Part shown: positions 47,233 through 56,831 of the stretch, one piece after another | Numbering within the stretch: the first letter of the stretch is position 1 | Layout: each line of letters starts with the position of its first letter | NCBI GenBank assembly: GCA_031265205.1 | Contig: JAISCZ010000069.1 | Location: 37,306 to 101,305 of the forward strand | Origin: Deltaproteobacteria bacterium | Lineage (GTDB): Bacteria > Desulfobacterota > Desulfarculia > Adiutricales > Adiutricaceae | DNA length: 64,000 nt | Reading direction: 5' to 3' | Notes under the pieces: model-generated | The model's input: only the letters and a program-made list of their open reading frames with translations | Told to the model about the DNA's origin: nothing | The model's database searches: none | Position numbers and translations under genes: made by a program

Positions 47233-48577
47233 AGAATCCTCCATAACGAATCCGCGGCGTTTTCGTTTCCTCGCCACGATAGCTAGCGGATAACTTTGGG
47301 TTGTCTTAAAGTTTCGTTCAATGGCGCGCGGGGAAGAGCTGGCCCATCAGGGCGCGCTTGTCGCCGCTTCGGGCCGCTTCAGTCCTGGCCGCCTTTTACG
47401 TCTCGGCCAGCTCAGTAAAGTCCCCCCTCGCTCGTTTCGCGATTGGAGGGCTTTCTTGTCGACGCGAGTTAAAAGCGGATACGACGGGTCCACGCGGAAG
47501 AGCGCGCCATTCCGGTCATGGCGGCGGATGATTTCCAGGTCGGGTCAGCGCTTAATCAGGAAGCGAAGCGTCCGTTCCGCGACTTTCTAATATAGCCTGG
47601 ACCCGTTCCGCGCGCCGGCTGACAGCGCGTCAGGCGATAGTTTGGATTCCTGGCGGCGGTCGCTCCCTTGGAGGGGGCGGGAACGACGGGGAGCGTTTCG
47701 TCCGCGCGAAGGCGGCGCGGACATGGGAAACCTCGGGCCCGCTACGGAGGAGGCCCGCGCGGGCTCTTCCCCGCGCGCTTCGCGAATTTTTTGGGGGGGA
47801 TTGAAGAGGCGACGGCCAGAGACTCCGTAAGCCGCTCGGTCGCGGCGCGGAGAAATCCGGAAGAAGCCCGCCAGTCCGCCGCGCGTTTCTGGAAGCCAGG
47901 GTGGGCGGCTCCAAAGGAAGCTCTCCGATTTCCCCAAACGCGCGCGGCGACTGGGAGCCGACAAATTCAGCGGGCGCGAGCAAGGCCAGTGGCGCGGGCG
48001 GCGGGCTTTCGGCGGACGTTAATTTGGGGAACTCGCGGGCGCGCGGGAAGGCCGCGCCCCGCGCCAGGGGTGGGCGGGACGTTTCCCGGGCGGGTAAGCC
48101 CGCCCGGAATTTGGCGCGCGCCGGGGGAGAGACCGGCGCGGTCGCCGGGGCCTGGCGCGCCGCGCGGCGCGAGCGCGAGTTCGGGGGGCTTTTGAGGAAT
48201 TTGAGAGCGGCGTGGGCGTTGACCGTTTGACGCTCGCGGCGGGGCCGCCTTCCGTCCTTGGGGGGCGGGGAGATCCTGGAGTTGGGGGAGGCGCCGCCTT
48301 GGGGCCCGCGCGGAGGCGGGGAAGGCCGATATGGAGAAAAGCGGTATCGGCAAAAAATAATCGCCGTCGCGCGGAACGGGAGATTGGAGTCTGGCTCCAG
48401 AACTGGGAACGCGCGGATTTCAAGGCCGCGTCGCCCTTTTTCGCGCCAAAGACGGAGCCGCCGTGGAGGTCTGGGCGCGGCGCTCGTTTTTCTGTTATAA
48501 AGGGATTCGCGGCGAGGCGAGAGCTTTGGGCCTCGCCACGCGCGAGCCTTTTTTTAGTCCATGAGGAGCGAATAAAG
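47233..48577. other. GC-rich region without a convincing gene
   Basis: 1.3 kb of GC-rich DNA. Long frames exist on both strands but give Arg/Pro/Gly/Ala-rich low-complexity products that change style along their length, as in decayed genes. The frame of repeat gene 2 stays open back to 48212, but that stretch lacks repeats and a good start. Confidence 0.5.
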
Positions 48578-51500
48578 TTGGGTAAAGAATCCCCGAAAAA
48601 CGAATTTCTGAAGATGGCCCGCGAGGGCCGCTTGCCGGTCGGCTTCAAGCGCTGGAGCCTGGCGGGCCCGGACGGTTGGACGGTGGCCCACGCCGCGGCC
48701 AAGGCCGGGTGTTTGCCCGCGGATTTTGACCGCTGGGAAATCGTGGATCGGCTTGGCCAGACGGTGGCTCACGTCGCGGCTAAATTCGGAAACCTTCCCG
48801 AGGGTTTCGCTAGGTGGGAAATAGCGGACAAAAAAGGTTGGACCGTCGCCCACGAGGCCGCGAAACGGGGGTTTCTGCCCCCGGGCTTCGCGCGCTGGGA
48901 CCTCGCGGACAATAAAGGGACGAGCGTGGCCCGGCTGGCCATTGAGGAAGGGCGGCTGCCGGATGGGTTTGACGATTGGCTGACGCCGGACGGCCGAGGA
49001 AAAACCGCGGCCCATTACGCGGCGCGGTTGGGCGCGCTCCCGGAGGGTTTTGACGACTGGGAGACGGCGGATAGCGACGGGATGACCGTGGCCCACGAGG
49101 CGGCGGCTAACGGGTTTCTGCCGGATGTCGCGGGCCTCTGGGAAATCCAGGACCGGGAAGGCTCGACCGCGGCCCACGCCGCGGCGGCGAATGGGCGCCT
49201 GCCGGAGGGCTTCAACCTTTGGGAAATCGCCGACGCGCGCGGCTCGACCGTCGCCCACGTCGCGGCGGGCGAAGGCTTTCTCCCGGAGGATTTCGCTCTT
49301 TGGGAAATCCAAGATGGCGAGGGCGACTCCGTGGCCCTCGCCGCGGCGCGCGCGGGCTTTCTCCCGGAGGGCTTTGACCGCTGGGAAATCCGGGACGCCA
49401 AAGGCTTTAGCGTCGCCCATTTCGCGGCGGAAAGCGGGCTTCTCCCGGAGGGTTTTGACCGCTGGGACGTCTTAGGCCCCGACGGTTGGACCGTTTACCA
49501 CTCCGCGGCGAAGGGAGGGTATTTGCCGGAGGGTTTTGACCGCTGGGAAATAAGCGACGACAATGGCGTCTCCGTGGCGCGGGTCGCGGCGGTAAACGGG
49601 AATTTGCCGGACGATTTCGCTTCGTGGGAACTCGCTGACGCCAAAGGCCTGACGGTGGCCCACGCCGCGGCCTTGGCCGGGTTCCTGCCCGAGGATTTCA
49701 GCCAATGGGAGCTTTCTGACCGCAAAGGTCGGACCGTGGCCCACTTCGCGGCCGAGGCGGGGATCCTGCCTGAGGATTTTAGCCTCTGGGAACTCGCGGA
49801 CGAGCGTGGCTTTACCGTGGCCCACGTCGCGGCCATGGCCCCGGGGGGACTCCCGGAGGGCTTTGACCTTTGGGATCTCGTGGATGCCGATGGTTTTACC
49901 GTGGCCCACTTCGCGGCCGGCGCCGGGACGCTGCCTCCGGATTTTAGCCAATGGGATTTAGCGAGCGATAAGGGGCATACCGTGGCCCACGTCGCGGCCC
50001 ACCAAGGGTTTCTGCCCTGGACTTTTAACCAATGGGATCTAGCCAATGACGAAGGCCAGACCGTGGCCCATGTTCTGGCGGAGCGCGGAGCGCTGCCCTC
50101 GGGTTTTAACCGCTGGAATCTCGCGGACGGCGAAGGCTGGACCGTTTACCACGCCGCCGCGCTTGGCGGCGTTCTCCCGTGGGGCTTTAAACGCTGGGAT
50201 ATCGCGGATAAGCGCGGCCTGACCGTGGCCCACGCCGCGGCGGAGGCGGGCAAGCTCCCCGCCTCTTTTAACCAATGGGAACTCGCGAACGAGGAAGGCT
50301 GGACCGTTTGCCATTCCGCGGCCGAGGGCCGCGCCCTGCCGGAGGGTTTTGACCGTTGGGATCTCGCGACTGTCAGCGGCCTGACCGTGGCCCACGTCGC
50401 GGCGAGGCGCGGACCGCTCCCCCGGGATTTTGACCGTTGGGATCTCGCGACTGTCGACGGCCTGACCGTGGCCCATTTCGCGGCCAATCACGGCTATCTG
50501 CCTACGGATTTTGACCGCTGGGAACTCGCGGCGTCCGACGGTCTGGCCGTGGCCCACGTCGCGGCGAAGTTCGGCCATTTGCCGGAAAGCTTTGACCGTT
50601 GGGATCTCGCGACTGTCGACGGCCTGACCGTGGCCCACGTCGCGGCGGAGTTCGGCCATTTGCCGAAAGGCTTTGACCGTTGGGAGAGCGCGAGCCAGAG
50701 AGGCTGGACCGTATTCCATTCCGCGGCCCTTGGCGGCCATCTCCCGCGGGGCGTTGACCTTTGGGAGCTCGCCGACGAAAATGGCGTGACCCCGGCGCAC
50801 GTCGCGGCGAAGAGCGGAGCCTTGCCCCAAGATTTCGCCCATTGGGAACTCGCCGACAATGACGGCGTAACCGTCGCCCACTCGGCGGCGAAGGCGGGAA
50901 ATCTCCCGCCGGATTTTAGCCTCTGGGAACTGGCGGAGCCCGATGGCTTAACCGTGGCCCACATCGCGGCCGCGCGCGATGAGCTCCCGAAGGATTTCTC
51001 CAGATGGGAACTCGCGATGAGCGATGGTTTAACCGTGGCCCACGTCGTGGCTGGGGGGCTTGATTTAGCGGATTCTTCCGACGATGATTCTTCCGACGAC
51101 GATGATTCTTCCGACGACGAGGAGCCCGTGGGTTACGATGATTTCGCGAGCGACGAGGACGACTCTTCCCCCGTCCCCAGGGAGGACGACGCGAGACGGC
51201 TCCCGGATGATTTCTCGCGATGGGATCTCGCGAACGAGAATGGGGTTACCGTCGCCCACTTGGCGGCCGAGACCGGGAAGCTTCCGGCTGATTTTAACCG
51301 TTGGGAACTCGCGAGCCATGATGGGACTACCGTGGCCCACGCGGCGGCTCTGAACGGCTCTCTGCCCAAGGATTTTGACCGTTGGGAACTCGCGACCGAG
51401 AAAGGGATGACCGTGGCGCACTTTGCGGCCAAGAGCGGCCATCTGCCGGAGGGTTTCGCTCGTTGGGATTTGAGGGACTTTTCGGGGTTGACGGTGGCCC

Positions 51501-53158
51501 ACGTGGCGGCTTTAGGCGGCCATCTGCCTGAGGGTTTCGACCAGTGGGAATTGGCGGGCGACATCGTCTCGATCCTGTCCAAATTGGCGGAGGAGTCGGG
51601 CGTGGATATGCCGGAGGATTTTGATCCCGTGGCGTTCGGGAAATGGACTGGGGGGACCGTGGCCCACATGGCGGTCGCGCGCGGCAATCTCCCGGATGGA
51701 TTTGACCGTTGGGAACTGGCGCTTGAAAACGGTTTTACGGTAGCCCACGCGGCGGCGGAGAAAGGGCTTTTGCCGGATGATTTTGACCGTTGGGAACTCG
51801 CGACCCGCGATGGGGTGAGCGTGGCCCACGTCGCGGCGGCGCTCGGCTATCTCCCGGAGAGCTTTGACCGCTGGGAATTGGCCAATAGCGAAGGCTGGAC
51901 GGTGGCCCACGAGGCGGCGGCGTCCGGGAATTTACCGGAAAGTTTTAACCTTTGGGAAATGGCTGACAAAGATGGCTGGACGGTGGCCCACTCGGCGGCG
52001 CAGGGCGGGAGTTTGCCGGAGGGCGTTGACCGTTGGGAACTCGCGTCCCATAACGGGACTACCGTGGCCCACGTGGCGGCCTTCGACGGGTGTCTGCCGG
52101 AGGGTTTTGACCGCTGGGAGCTCGCTGACGGCGGAGGAGTGACGGTGGCTCACTCGGCGGCGGATGGCGGGCGTTTGCCGGAGGGTTTTGACCGCTGGGA
52201 GGAGGCGGACGGCGAGGGGTGGACGGTGGCCCACTCGGCGGCGCGGGCTGGGAGTTTGCCGGAGGGCTTTGACCGGTGGGAAATCGCGGACGACGATGGG
52301 GTGACCGTGGCCCACGCGGCGGCGTTTTTCGGGCATCTGCCGGAGGGTTTTGACCGCTGGGAGATCACTGGCGGCGGAGGATCGACGGTGGCGCACGCGG
52401 CGGCGGAGGGCGGGAACCTGCCGGAGGGCTTTGACCGCTGGGAAATGGCGGATAAAAATGGGGTGACCGTGGCTCACGCGGCGGCGAGGAGCGGGAACCT
52501 GCCGGAGGGCTTTGACCGCTGGGACATGGCGGACAAAGATGGGTGGACGGTGGCGGACGTGGCGGCGGAGAACGGGTTTCTGCCGGAGGGCTTTGACCGC
52601 TGGGAGATGGCGAATAGCGGAGGGATGACGGTAGCCCACGCGGCGGCGAGGGGCGGTCGTATGCCGGAGGGATTTGACCGCTGGGATCTTACCGCCCGCG
52701 ATGGCGTGACGCTGTTCCACATGGCGGCGTTTGGCGGGCATTTGCCGGAAGGCTTTGACCGCTGGGAATTGGCGAACGACAGGGGGTGGACGGTGGCTCA
52801 CGCGGCGGCGGCGGGGAACGGGAATTTACCGGAAGATTTTAACCTTTGGGAAATGGCGGATAAAAATGGGGTGACGGTGGCTCACGCGGCGGCGAGGAGC
52901 GGGAACCTGCCGGAGGGCTTTGACCGCTGGGAAATGGCGGATAAAAATGGGGTGACGGTGGCTCACGTGGCGGCGAGGAGCGGGAACCTGCCGGAGGGCT
53001 TTGACCGCTGGGAAATGGCGACCGAAAAAGGGTTGACGGTGGCGCACGTGGCGGCGTATAACGGGCATTTGCCGGAGGGCTTTGACCTCTGGGAATTGGC
53101 GGATAATGATGGGCTGACCGTCAGGCGGGTCGCCGCCCTCTCTCGCCGGGACGACTGA
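48578..53158 (+). CDS. 27-residue ankyrin-like repeat protein, second copy (about 52 repeats)
   Basis: About 1526 residues from TTG at 48578, chosen because GAGGAG (48563-48568) lies at good spacing and the repeats begin right after it (MAREGRLPVGFKRW). About 52 tandem 27-residue units of the GxTVAHxAAxxGxLPxGFDRWxLADxx type run to the end, with the cap GLTVRRVAALSRRDD. Two interruptions occur. One is an acidic Asp/Ser-rich linker (about 51061-51190: SSDDDSSDDDDSSDDEE). The other is an irregular repeat with extra residues (VSILSKLAEESGVDMPEDFD, about 51560-51640). Units near the C-terminus are almost identical in DNA (52442, 52858, 52939), a sign of recent expansion. It would form a very long solenoid. 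It has no signal peptide or enzyme domain. Confidence 0.85.
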   Translation: MGKESPKNEFLKMAREGRLPVGFKRWSLAGPDGWTVAHAAAKAGCLPADFDRWEIVDRLGQTVAHVAAKFGNLPEGFARWEIADKKGWTVAHEAAKRGFLPPGFARWDLADNKGTSVARLAIEEGRLPDGFDDWLTPDGRGKTAAHYAARLGALPEGFDDWETADSDGMTVAHEAAANGFLPDVAGLWEIQDREGSTAAHAAAANGRLPEGFNLWEIADARGSTVAHVAAGEGFLPEDFALWEIQDGEGDSVALAAARAGFLPEGFDRWEIRDAKGFSVAHFAAESGLLPEGFDRWDVLGPDGWTVYHSAAKGGYLPEGFDRWEISDDNGVSVARVAAVNGNLPDDFASWELADAKGLTVAHAAALAGFLPEDFSQWELSDRKGRTVAHFAAEAGILPEDFSLWELADERGFTVAHVAAMAPGGLPEGFDLWDLVDADGFTVAHFAAGAGTLPPDFSQWDLASDKGHTVAHVAAHQGFLPWTFNQWDLANDEGQTVAHVLAERGALPSGFNRWNLADGEGWTVYHAAALGGVLPWGFKRWDIADKRGLTVAHAAAEAGKLPASFNQWELANEEGWTVCHSAAEGRALPEGFDRWDLATVSGLTVAHVAARRGPLPRDFDRWDLATVDGLTVAHFAANHGYLPTDFDRWELAASDGLAVAHVAAKFGHLPESFDRWDLATVDGLTVAHVAAEFGHLPKGFDRWESASQRGWTVFHSAALGGHLPRGVDLWELADENGVTPAHVAAKSGALPQDFAHWELADNDGVTVAHSAAKAGNLPPDFSLWELAEPDGLTVAHIAAARDELPKDFSRWELAMSDGLTVAHVVAGGLDLADSSDDDSSDDDDSSDDEEPVGYDDFASDEDDSSPVPREDDARRLPDDFSRWDLANENGVTVAHLAAETGKLPADFNRWELASHDGTTVAHAAALNGSLPKDFDRWELATEKGMTVAHFAAKSGHLPEGFARWDLRDFSGLTVAHVAALGGHLPEGFDQWELAGDIVSILSKLAEESGVDMPEDFDPVAFGKWTGGTVAHMAVARGNLPDGFDRWELALENGFTVAHAAAEKGLLPDDFDRWELATRDGVSVAHVAAALGYLPESFDRWELANSEGWTVAHEAAASGNLPESFNLWEMADKDGWTVAHSAAQGGSLPEGVDRWELASHNGTTVAHVAAFDGCLPEGFDRWELADGGGVTVAHSAADGGRLPEGFDRWEEADGEGWTVAHSAARAGSLPEGFDRWEIADDDGVTVAHAAAFFGHLPEGFDRWEITGGGGSTVAHAAAEGGNLPEGFDRWEMADKNGVTVAHAAARSGNLPEGFDRWDMADKDGWTVADVAAENGFLPEGFDRWEMANSGGMTVAHAAARGGRMPEGFDRWDLTARDGVTLFHMAAFGGHLPEGFDRWELANDRGWTVAHAAAAGNGNLPEDFNLWEMADKNGVTVAHAAARSGNLPEGFDRWEMADKNGVTVAHVAARSGNLPEGFDRWEMATEKGLTVAHVAAYNGHLPEGFDLWELADNDGLTVRRVAALSRRDD

Positions 53159-53786
53159 GCGCTTAAGCCTGGGGCCCGCGCGGCGACGGCGGCGTTCGCC
53201 GCGTTATCCAAGGGGATAATCTGGGGCTTCCGGCTTCCCGCGCCAACCTTGGGTTCCGCCCCCTTGGGTAACCCCCTGGCGGGGAAGGCGGCCGCGCGCC
53301 GCGCGAGGCCGCGACGGATCTTTCGTCAAAGGCGCCCAATTCGCGGAAAAGCTGGCAAATTCGTCTCGCTGGCGCGAACGGTCTTGGAGACGGCCCGCCT
53401 TAAGGCGGCGCGGAAGCGCGTTTTTCGCTTTGGGGAGAGACGGAGGCGGGCCCCAAACGTTTTTCCGGCTTGTCCTCCGCCCCCGCGCGGGGAGGCCGTT
53501 ACGCCGGATAAACTCGCGCTTTTGGGGAAGGCGGCGGTCGCCCTTGGGAACGGCGTTTTTGTGGCTCTTTTTTCCGGCGGTTTCCGGTGGGCCCATTCTT
53601 TTTTGGATTTTTTTTTAACGAGGTCTTCAGGAGGGCTTTTCTGGCGAAGCCGGAAAAGCCAAAGCGAAAGAAAGGGGCCGCGCGGGGCGTTTCAGGCTGG
53701 AGGGCCACTGTTCGCGCGCCACCCTCTAATTTCGCCACGGCCAGTGGCGAAATTGATTCGCGCTTTGCGGACGAATCTGGCGATAG
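53159..53786. other. Region upstream of the transposase remnant
   Basis: GC-rich DNA with no intact gene. Part of it probably holds the scrambled N-terminal half of the IS1634-like transposase, since the recognisable frame opens only at 53787 after a TAG. Confidence 0.45.
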
Positions 53787-54866
53787 CGCGCCAGGCTAGC
53801 GGGCCGCGGAGACGCGCGCGATATCAAGGCGCTGTCGCGAGCCCTTAAAAAAGCGCGCGAGGCTTTTGGAGCGGGAAGGATTGTCATGGTTGGGGACGGG
53901 GGCGCGCTTGGCTCCAAGGGCGCGGCGACCTTTTTGGAAAACCTTGGCGCCGACTGGATTGCCCCCATCCGTTCAGCTTCCGTAAAGAAGCTTATCGCGG
54001 AACCTTTCTTCCCGCTTCCTCCTTTAGGCGATGGCGCCGCGCGCGAATACGCGTCCCCTTCGCTCTATCCGGGGGAGCGCTTGGCGGTTTGGCGAAATCT
54101 CGCCAATCAGAATAAAAAGGCCGCTAAACGCCAAAAAGCGCTCGCGGGCGCGGCGAAACTCTTTGAGCGAATAAAACGCGCGGTCGCGAAAGGAAGGCTC
54201 AAAGACCAAAAGGACGTCGCCCTGGCGGTCGGCGGGGCCCTCAGTAAGCGCGCGCTGAGGAAGAGTTTTATTTTAGACATAAGGGACGCTTTTTTTGACT
54301 ATTCCCTGGACGAGGAATTTCGCCTCCAAGAAAGCCAATTAGACGGGCCGCGCGTCGCGAGGACTTCGGCGCCAGCGGAGGCGCTGACAATTGAGGATTG
54401 CGCGAGGGCTTGCCAAAATATGGCGCGAGCCCCAAAAACGCTTCGCGCGGCGCGAAGCCGAAAGTTTAGCGTTTGGCCCAATCTCCGTCATTCGGACAAA
54501 CGTTTTAAGGCGCGGATTTTTCTAACGGCGCTGTCTTATTACGTTGAATGGCGTTTAAGAGACGCGTGGGGAGAATTAATTTCCCCGAAGGCCGCCCTCG
54601 CGCCGCGAGGGGGACGCGATCCCGAGGAGCGCGCCAAGGCGGCGGAAAACCCCTCCGCGAGCGCGTCCTTTCCAAAGAACGGGGCGGATATCCCCACGAT
54701 AACGTTCGCGCGCTTGCTTAAAAACCTCAAGCCTATCTCCACGGCGCGCGTTTCCTTCATGAGTTTTAAGGGCGAAGAGGCGGCGAGTTTTGACTTAAAT
54801 CCCGATTTAACGCCCCTCCAGATCGAAGCCTATCGGCTTTTGGAAAAGATTCCGACGCGCCCCTGA
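53787..54866 (+). pseudogene. IS1634-like (IS4-group) transposase remnant
   Basis: The frame from 53787 reads DIKALSRALKKAREAFGAGRIVMVGDGG, then LENLGADWIAPIRSASVKKL, LYPGERLAVWRNLANQN, RTSAPAEALTIEDCARAC and SDKRFKARIFLTALSYYVEWRL. This follows the order of the IS1634-family transposase C-terminal half: the VVxDRGM strand, WIxALR, YPGERL, RTS, and the HVFLCMLAYYVEWHLR segment. Key residues have changed (DRGM is DGGA), the N-terminal half is missing and no terminal repeats are visible. It is therefore a dead fragment. It lies between repeat genes 2 and 3 and may have helped rearrange the locus. Confidence 0.75.
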
Positions 54867-55171
54867 AACGCGCGCGAATTTTGGCGAGAGCCCCCAAGAC
54901 GGGCGCGGGCGCGGGCGCCGCGAGCCGCTCGCCTCGTCGCGCCGCTCGCGGGCGCCGCGGCTCAAGGCGGCCCGCGCGAGGCGCGAGCTGGCGGCCAGTC
55001 CCGTTAAGGCGACGGGCCCCGGCGGGGGCGCCCAAAGTTCCCGCGAGCCCGCGCGGGGCGGGATAAGGGCCGCTTTCCCCACGCGCGCGGGCCGAAGCGC
55101 GAAGGGGAGAGAAGGGGAGCCTCCCCTATCGTCGCGGCCGCTAAAAAGGCTATAATCGGAGGCGGCCCCGC
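54867..55171. other. Short GC-rich gap before repeat gene 3
   Basis: About 300 bases of GC-rich DNA with no gene. It ends with TATAAT (55151-55156) followed at once by GGAGG and the start of repeat gene 3. Confidence 0.45.
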
Positions 55172-56662
55172 TTGAGACGCTCCGCCGCGCGTCGCGGGGC
55201 GCGGCGAGCGGCGGGAAAGGCGACGGAGGATACGTTTTCGCGCGAAAAAATAAGGGCCCTCGCGGAGAGCGAGGAGCTTACGCTCGGCTTCGCCCTCTGG
55301 CGCGCCGCGGACGGGAAAGGCGTGAGCGTGGCTCATGTCGCGGCGGCCTTGGGGAGGTTGCCGGAGGGTTTTGACCTCTGGGAGCTTTCCGCCGCGAGCG
55401 GCCTTTCCGTGGCCCATTTCGCGGCGGCGCGGGGCCCGCTGCCCAAGGGTTTTGACCGCTGGGAAATCGCGGATTCGGAGGGTTGGAGCGTCGCCCACTC
55501 CGCCGCGCTGGAGGGAAATTTACCGGAAGGCTTTGACCGCTGGGAAATCGCCGACGCGAAAGGCCGGAGCGTCGCCCACTTCGCGGCGGCCCGCGGGGTT
55601 CCGCCGGAAGGCTTCGACAAGTGGGAAATCCGGGATGGCGACGGCGAGAGCGTCGCGCGCGTCGCGGCGGCGCGCGGGCATTTGCCTTCCTCTTTTGACC
55701 GCTGGGAAATCGTCGACGGCGACGGCTTTTCGGTCGCCCATGTCGCGGCCGTTCACGGGCGTTTGCCCCCCGCCTTCGACCGCTGGGAAATCGCGAGCGA
55801 TCGCGGCGAAACCGTGGCCAGCGTCGCGGCCATGGAGGGGCGCTTGCCGGAGGGCTTCAACCGTTGGGACTTGGCGGATCGGGAGAGCGGGACCGTGGCC
55901 CACGTCGCCGCGGAATTCGGCGGCCTCCCCAATGGCTTTGACCAATGGGCGCTGCGAGACCGCCACGGTTGGACCGTGGCCCACGTCGCGGCGGAATTCG
56001 GTCGCCTCCCCGAGGGCTTTGACCAATGGGCGCTCCAAGACGGCCAAGGCCTCACCGTCTACCACGCCGCGGCGCGCGGCGGGCGTTTGCCCCGAGGCTT
56101 TGAGCGTTGGGAGATAGCGACGGAGAGCGGCTGGACCCTGTGGCATTCCGCGGCGGAGGGCGGGAAACTGCCCGCGGGATTTGACAGCTGGGAACTGGCC
56201 GACAAAAAAGGCTCCACGGTGGCGCACGCGGCGGCCCGGGGCGGGAAGCTGCCCGCGGGTTTTGACCGCTGGGAACTTTCCCGGCCCGACGGCTGGACCG
56301 TCGCCCACCAGGCGGCCTGGCGCGGTCCGCTTCCGAAGGGATTCGCGCTTTGGGGCTTGGCGAGCCAGGCGGGCGTGACCGTGGCGCACGTCGCCGCCGA
56401 GCGCGGGACTCTGCCGGCGGGTTTTGACCTCTGGGAACTCGCGGACGGAAGCGGGCGCTCCGTGGCGCGCGTCGCCGCGGAGAGCGGGACTCTGCCGGTG
56501 GGCTTCCGCCGCTGGGAAATAGCGGACGGAAACGGTCGCTCCGTGGCGCACGTCGCGGCGGAGCGGGGGAACTTGCCTTGGGATTTTGACCGTTGGGAAC
56601 TTTCCGACGCCAACGGCGTGACCGTCGCCCAGGCGGCCGGGCGGAAACGCCACGACGCCTGA
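55172..56662 (+). CDS. 27-residue ankyrin-like repeat protein, third copy (about 16 repeats)
   Basis: A 496-residue protein from TTG at 55172, with GGAGG (55158-55162) nine bases upstream. A basic N-terminus (MRRSAARRGARRAAGKATED) leads through a short helical cap into 16 repeats of the GxSVAHxAAxxGxLPxGFDRWEIADxx type, each exactly 27 residues. It ends in a cap, GVTVAQAAGRKRHDA. Ser often replaces Thr in the VAH core in the first six units, a local sub-type that suggests expansion from within. The ends of all three repeat proteins share an R-R/H-D-A/D tail, so they come from a common ancestor. It is the smallest member and may be the best for comparison. Confidence 0.85.
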   Translation: MRRSAARRGARRAAGKATEDTFSREKIRALAESEELTLGFALWRAADGKGVSVAHVAAALGRLPEGFDLWELSAASGLSVAHFAAARGPLPKGFDRWEIADSEGWSVAHSAALEGNLPEGFDRWEIADAKGRSVAHFAAARGVPPEGFDKWEIRDGDGESVARVAAARGHLPSSFDRWEIVDGDGFSVAHVAAVHGRLPPAFDRWEIASDRGETVASVAAMEGRLPEGFNRWDLADRESGTVAHVAAEFGGLPNGFDQWALRDRHGWTVAHVAAEFGRLPEGFDQWALQDGQGLTVYHAAARGGRLPRGFERWEIATESGWTLWHSAAEGGKLPAGFDSWELADKKGSTVAHAAARGGKLPAGFDRWELSRPDGWTVAHQAAWRGPLPKGFALWGLASQAGVTVAHVAAERGTLPAGFDLWELADGSGRSVARVAAESGTLPVGFRRWEIADGNGRSVAHVAAERGNLPWDFDRWELSDANGVTVAQAAGRKRHDA

Positions 56663-56759
56663 AGAGGCGAGACCTTTCGGCGCTCAGGGCCTCGCGGCGT
56701 TTTTTTCCGCGTCCGGGGCGGCGGGGGAGGCCAAAGGTCGAGGGGGGCGGGGGCGCGCT

Positions 56760-56831
56760 GGCTAAGGCTCGGATTAAGGCTCGGATTAAGGCGCGGGTTA
56801 AGGCGCTGGCTAAGGCGCTAGCTAAGGGTTC
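56760..56831. repeat. Six tandem 12-base repeats
   Basis: Six 12-base units of the type GATTAAGGCTCG / GGCTAAGGCGCT run from 56760 to 56831. They lie between repeat gene 3 and the ABC ATPase gene and reach its last codons. No hairpin forms. It could be a variable-number repeat. Confidence 0.7.

Noticed and set aside
47587..48353. Overlapping long frames on both strands
   Set aside because: All give Arg/Pro/Gly/Ala-rich products with no motif, as expected from GC-rich non-coding DNA with few stop codons.
48212..48577. Upstream extension of repeat gene 2 to a GTG at 48212
   Set aside because: The extra 122 residues are low-complexity and lack a ribosome site, while TTG at 48578 has GAGGAG and leads directly into the repeats.
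52150..53100. Regular 81-base direct repeats that could be taken for a CRISPR array
   Set aside because: The repeats are in frame, encode the 27-residue unit, vary by codon position and have no separate spacers.
55151..55156. TATAAT as the promoter of repeat gene 3
   Set aside because: Transcription from it would begin at or after the ribosome site, and no -35 box lies 17 bases upstream.
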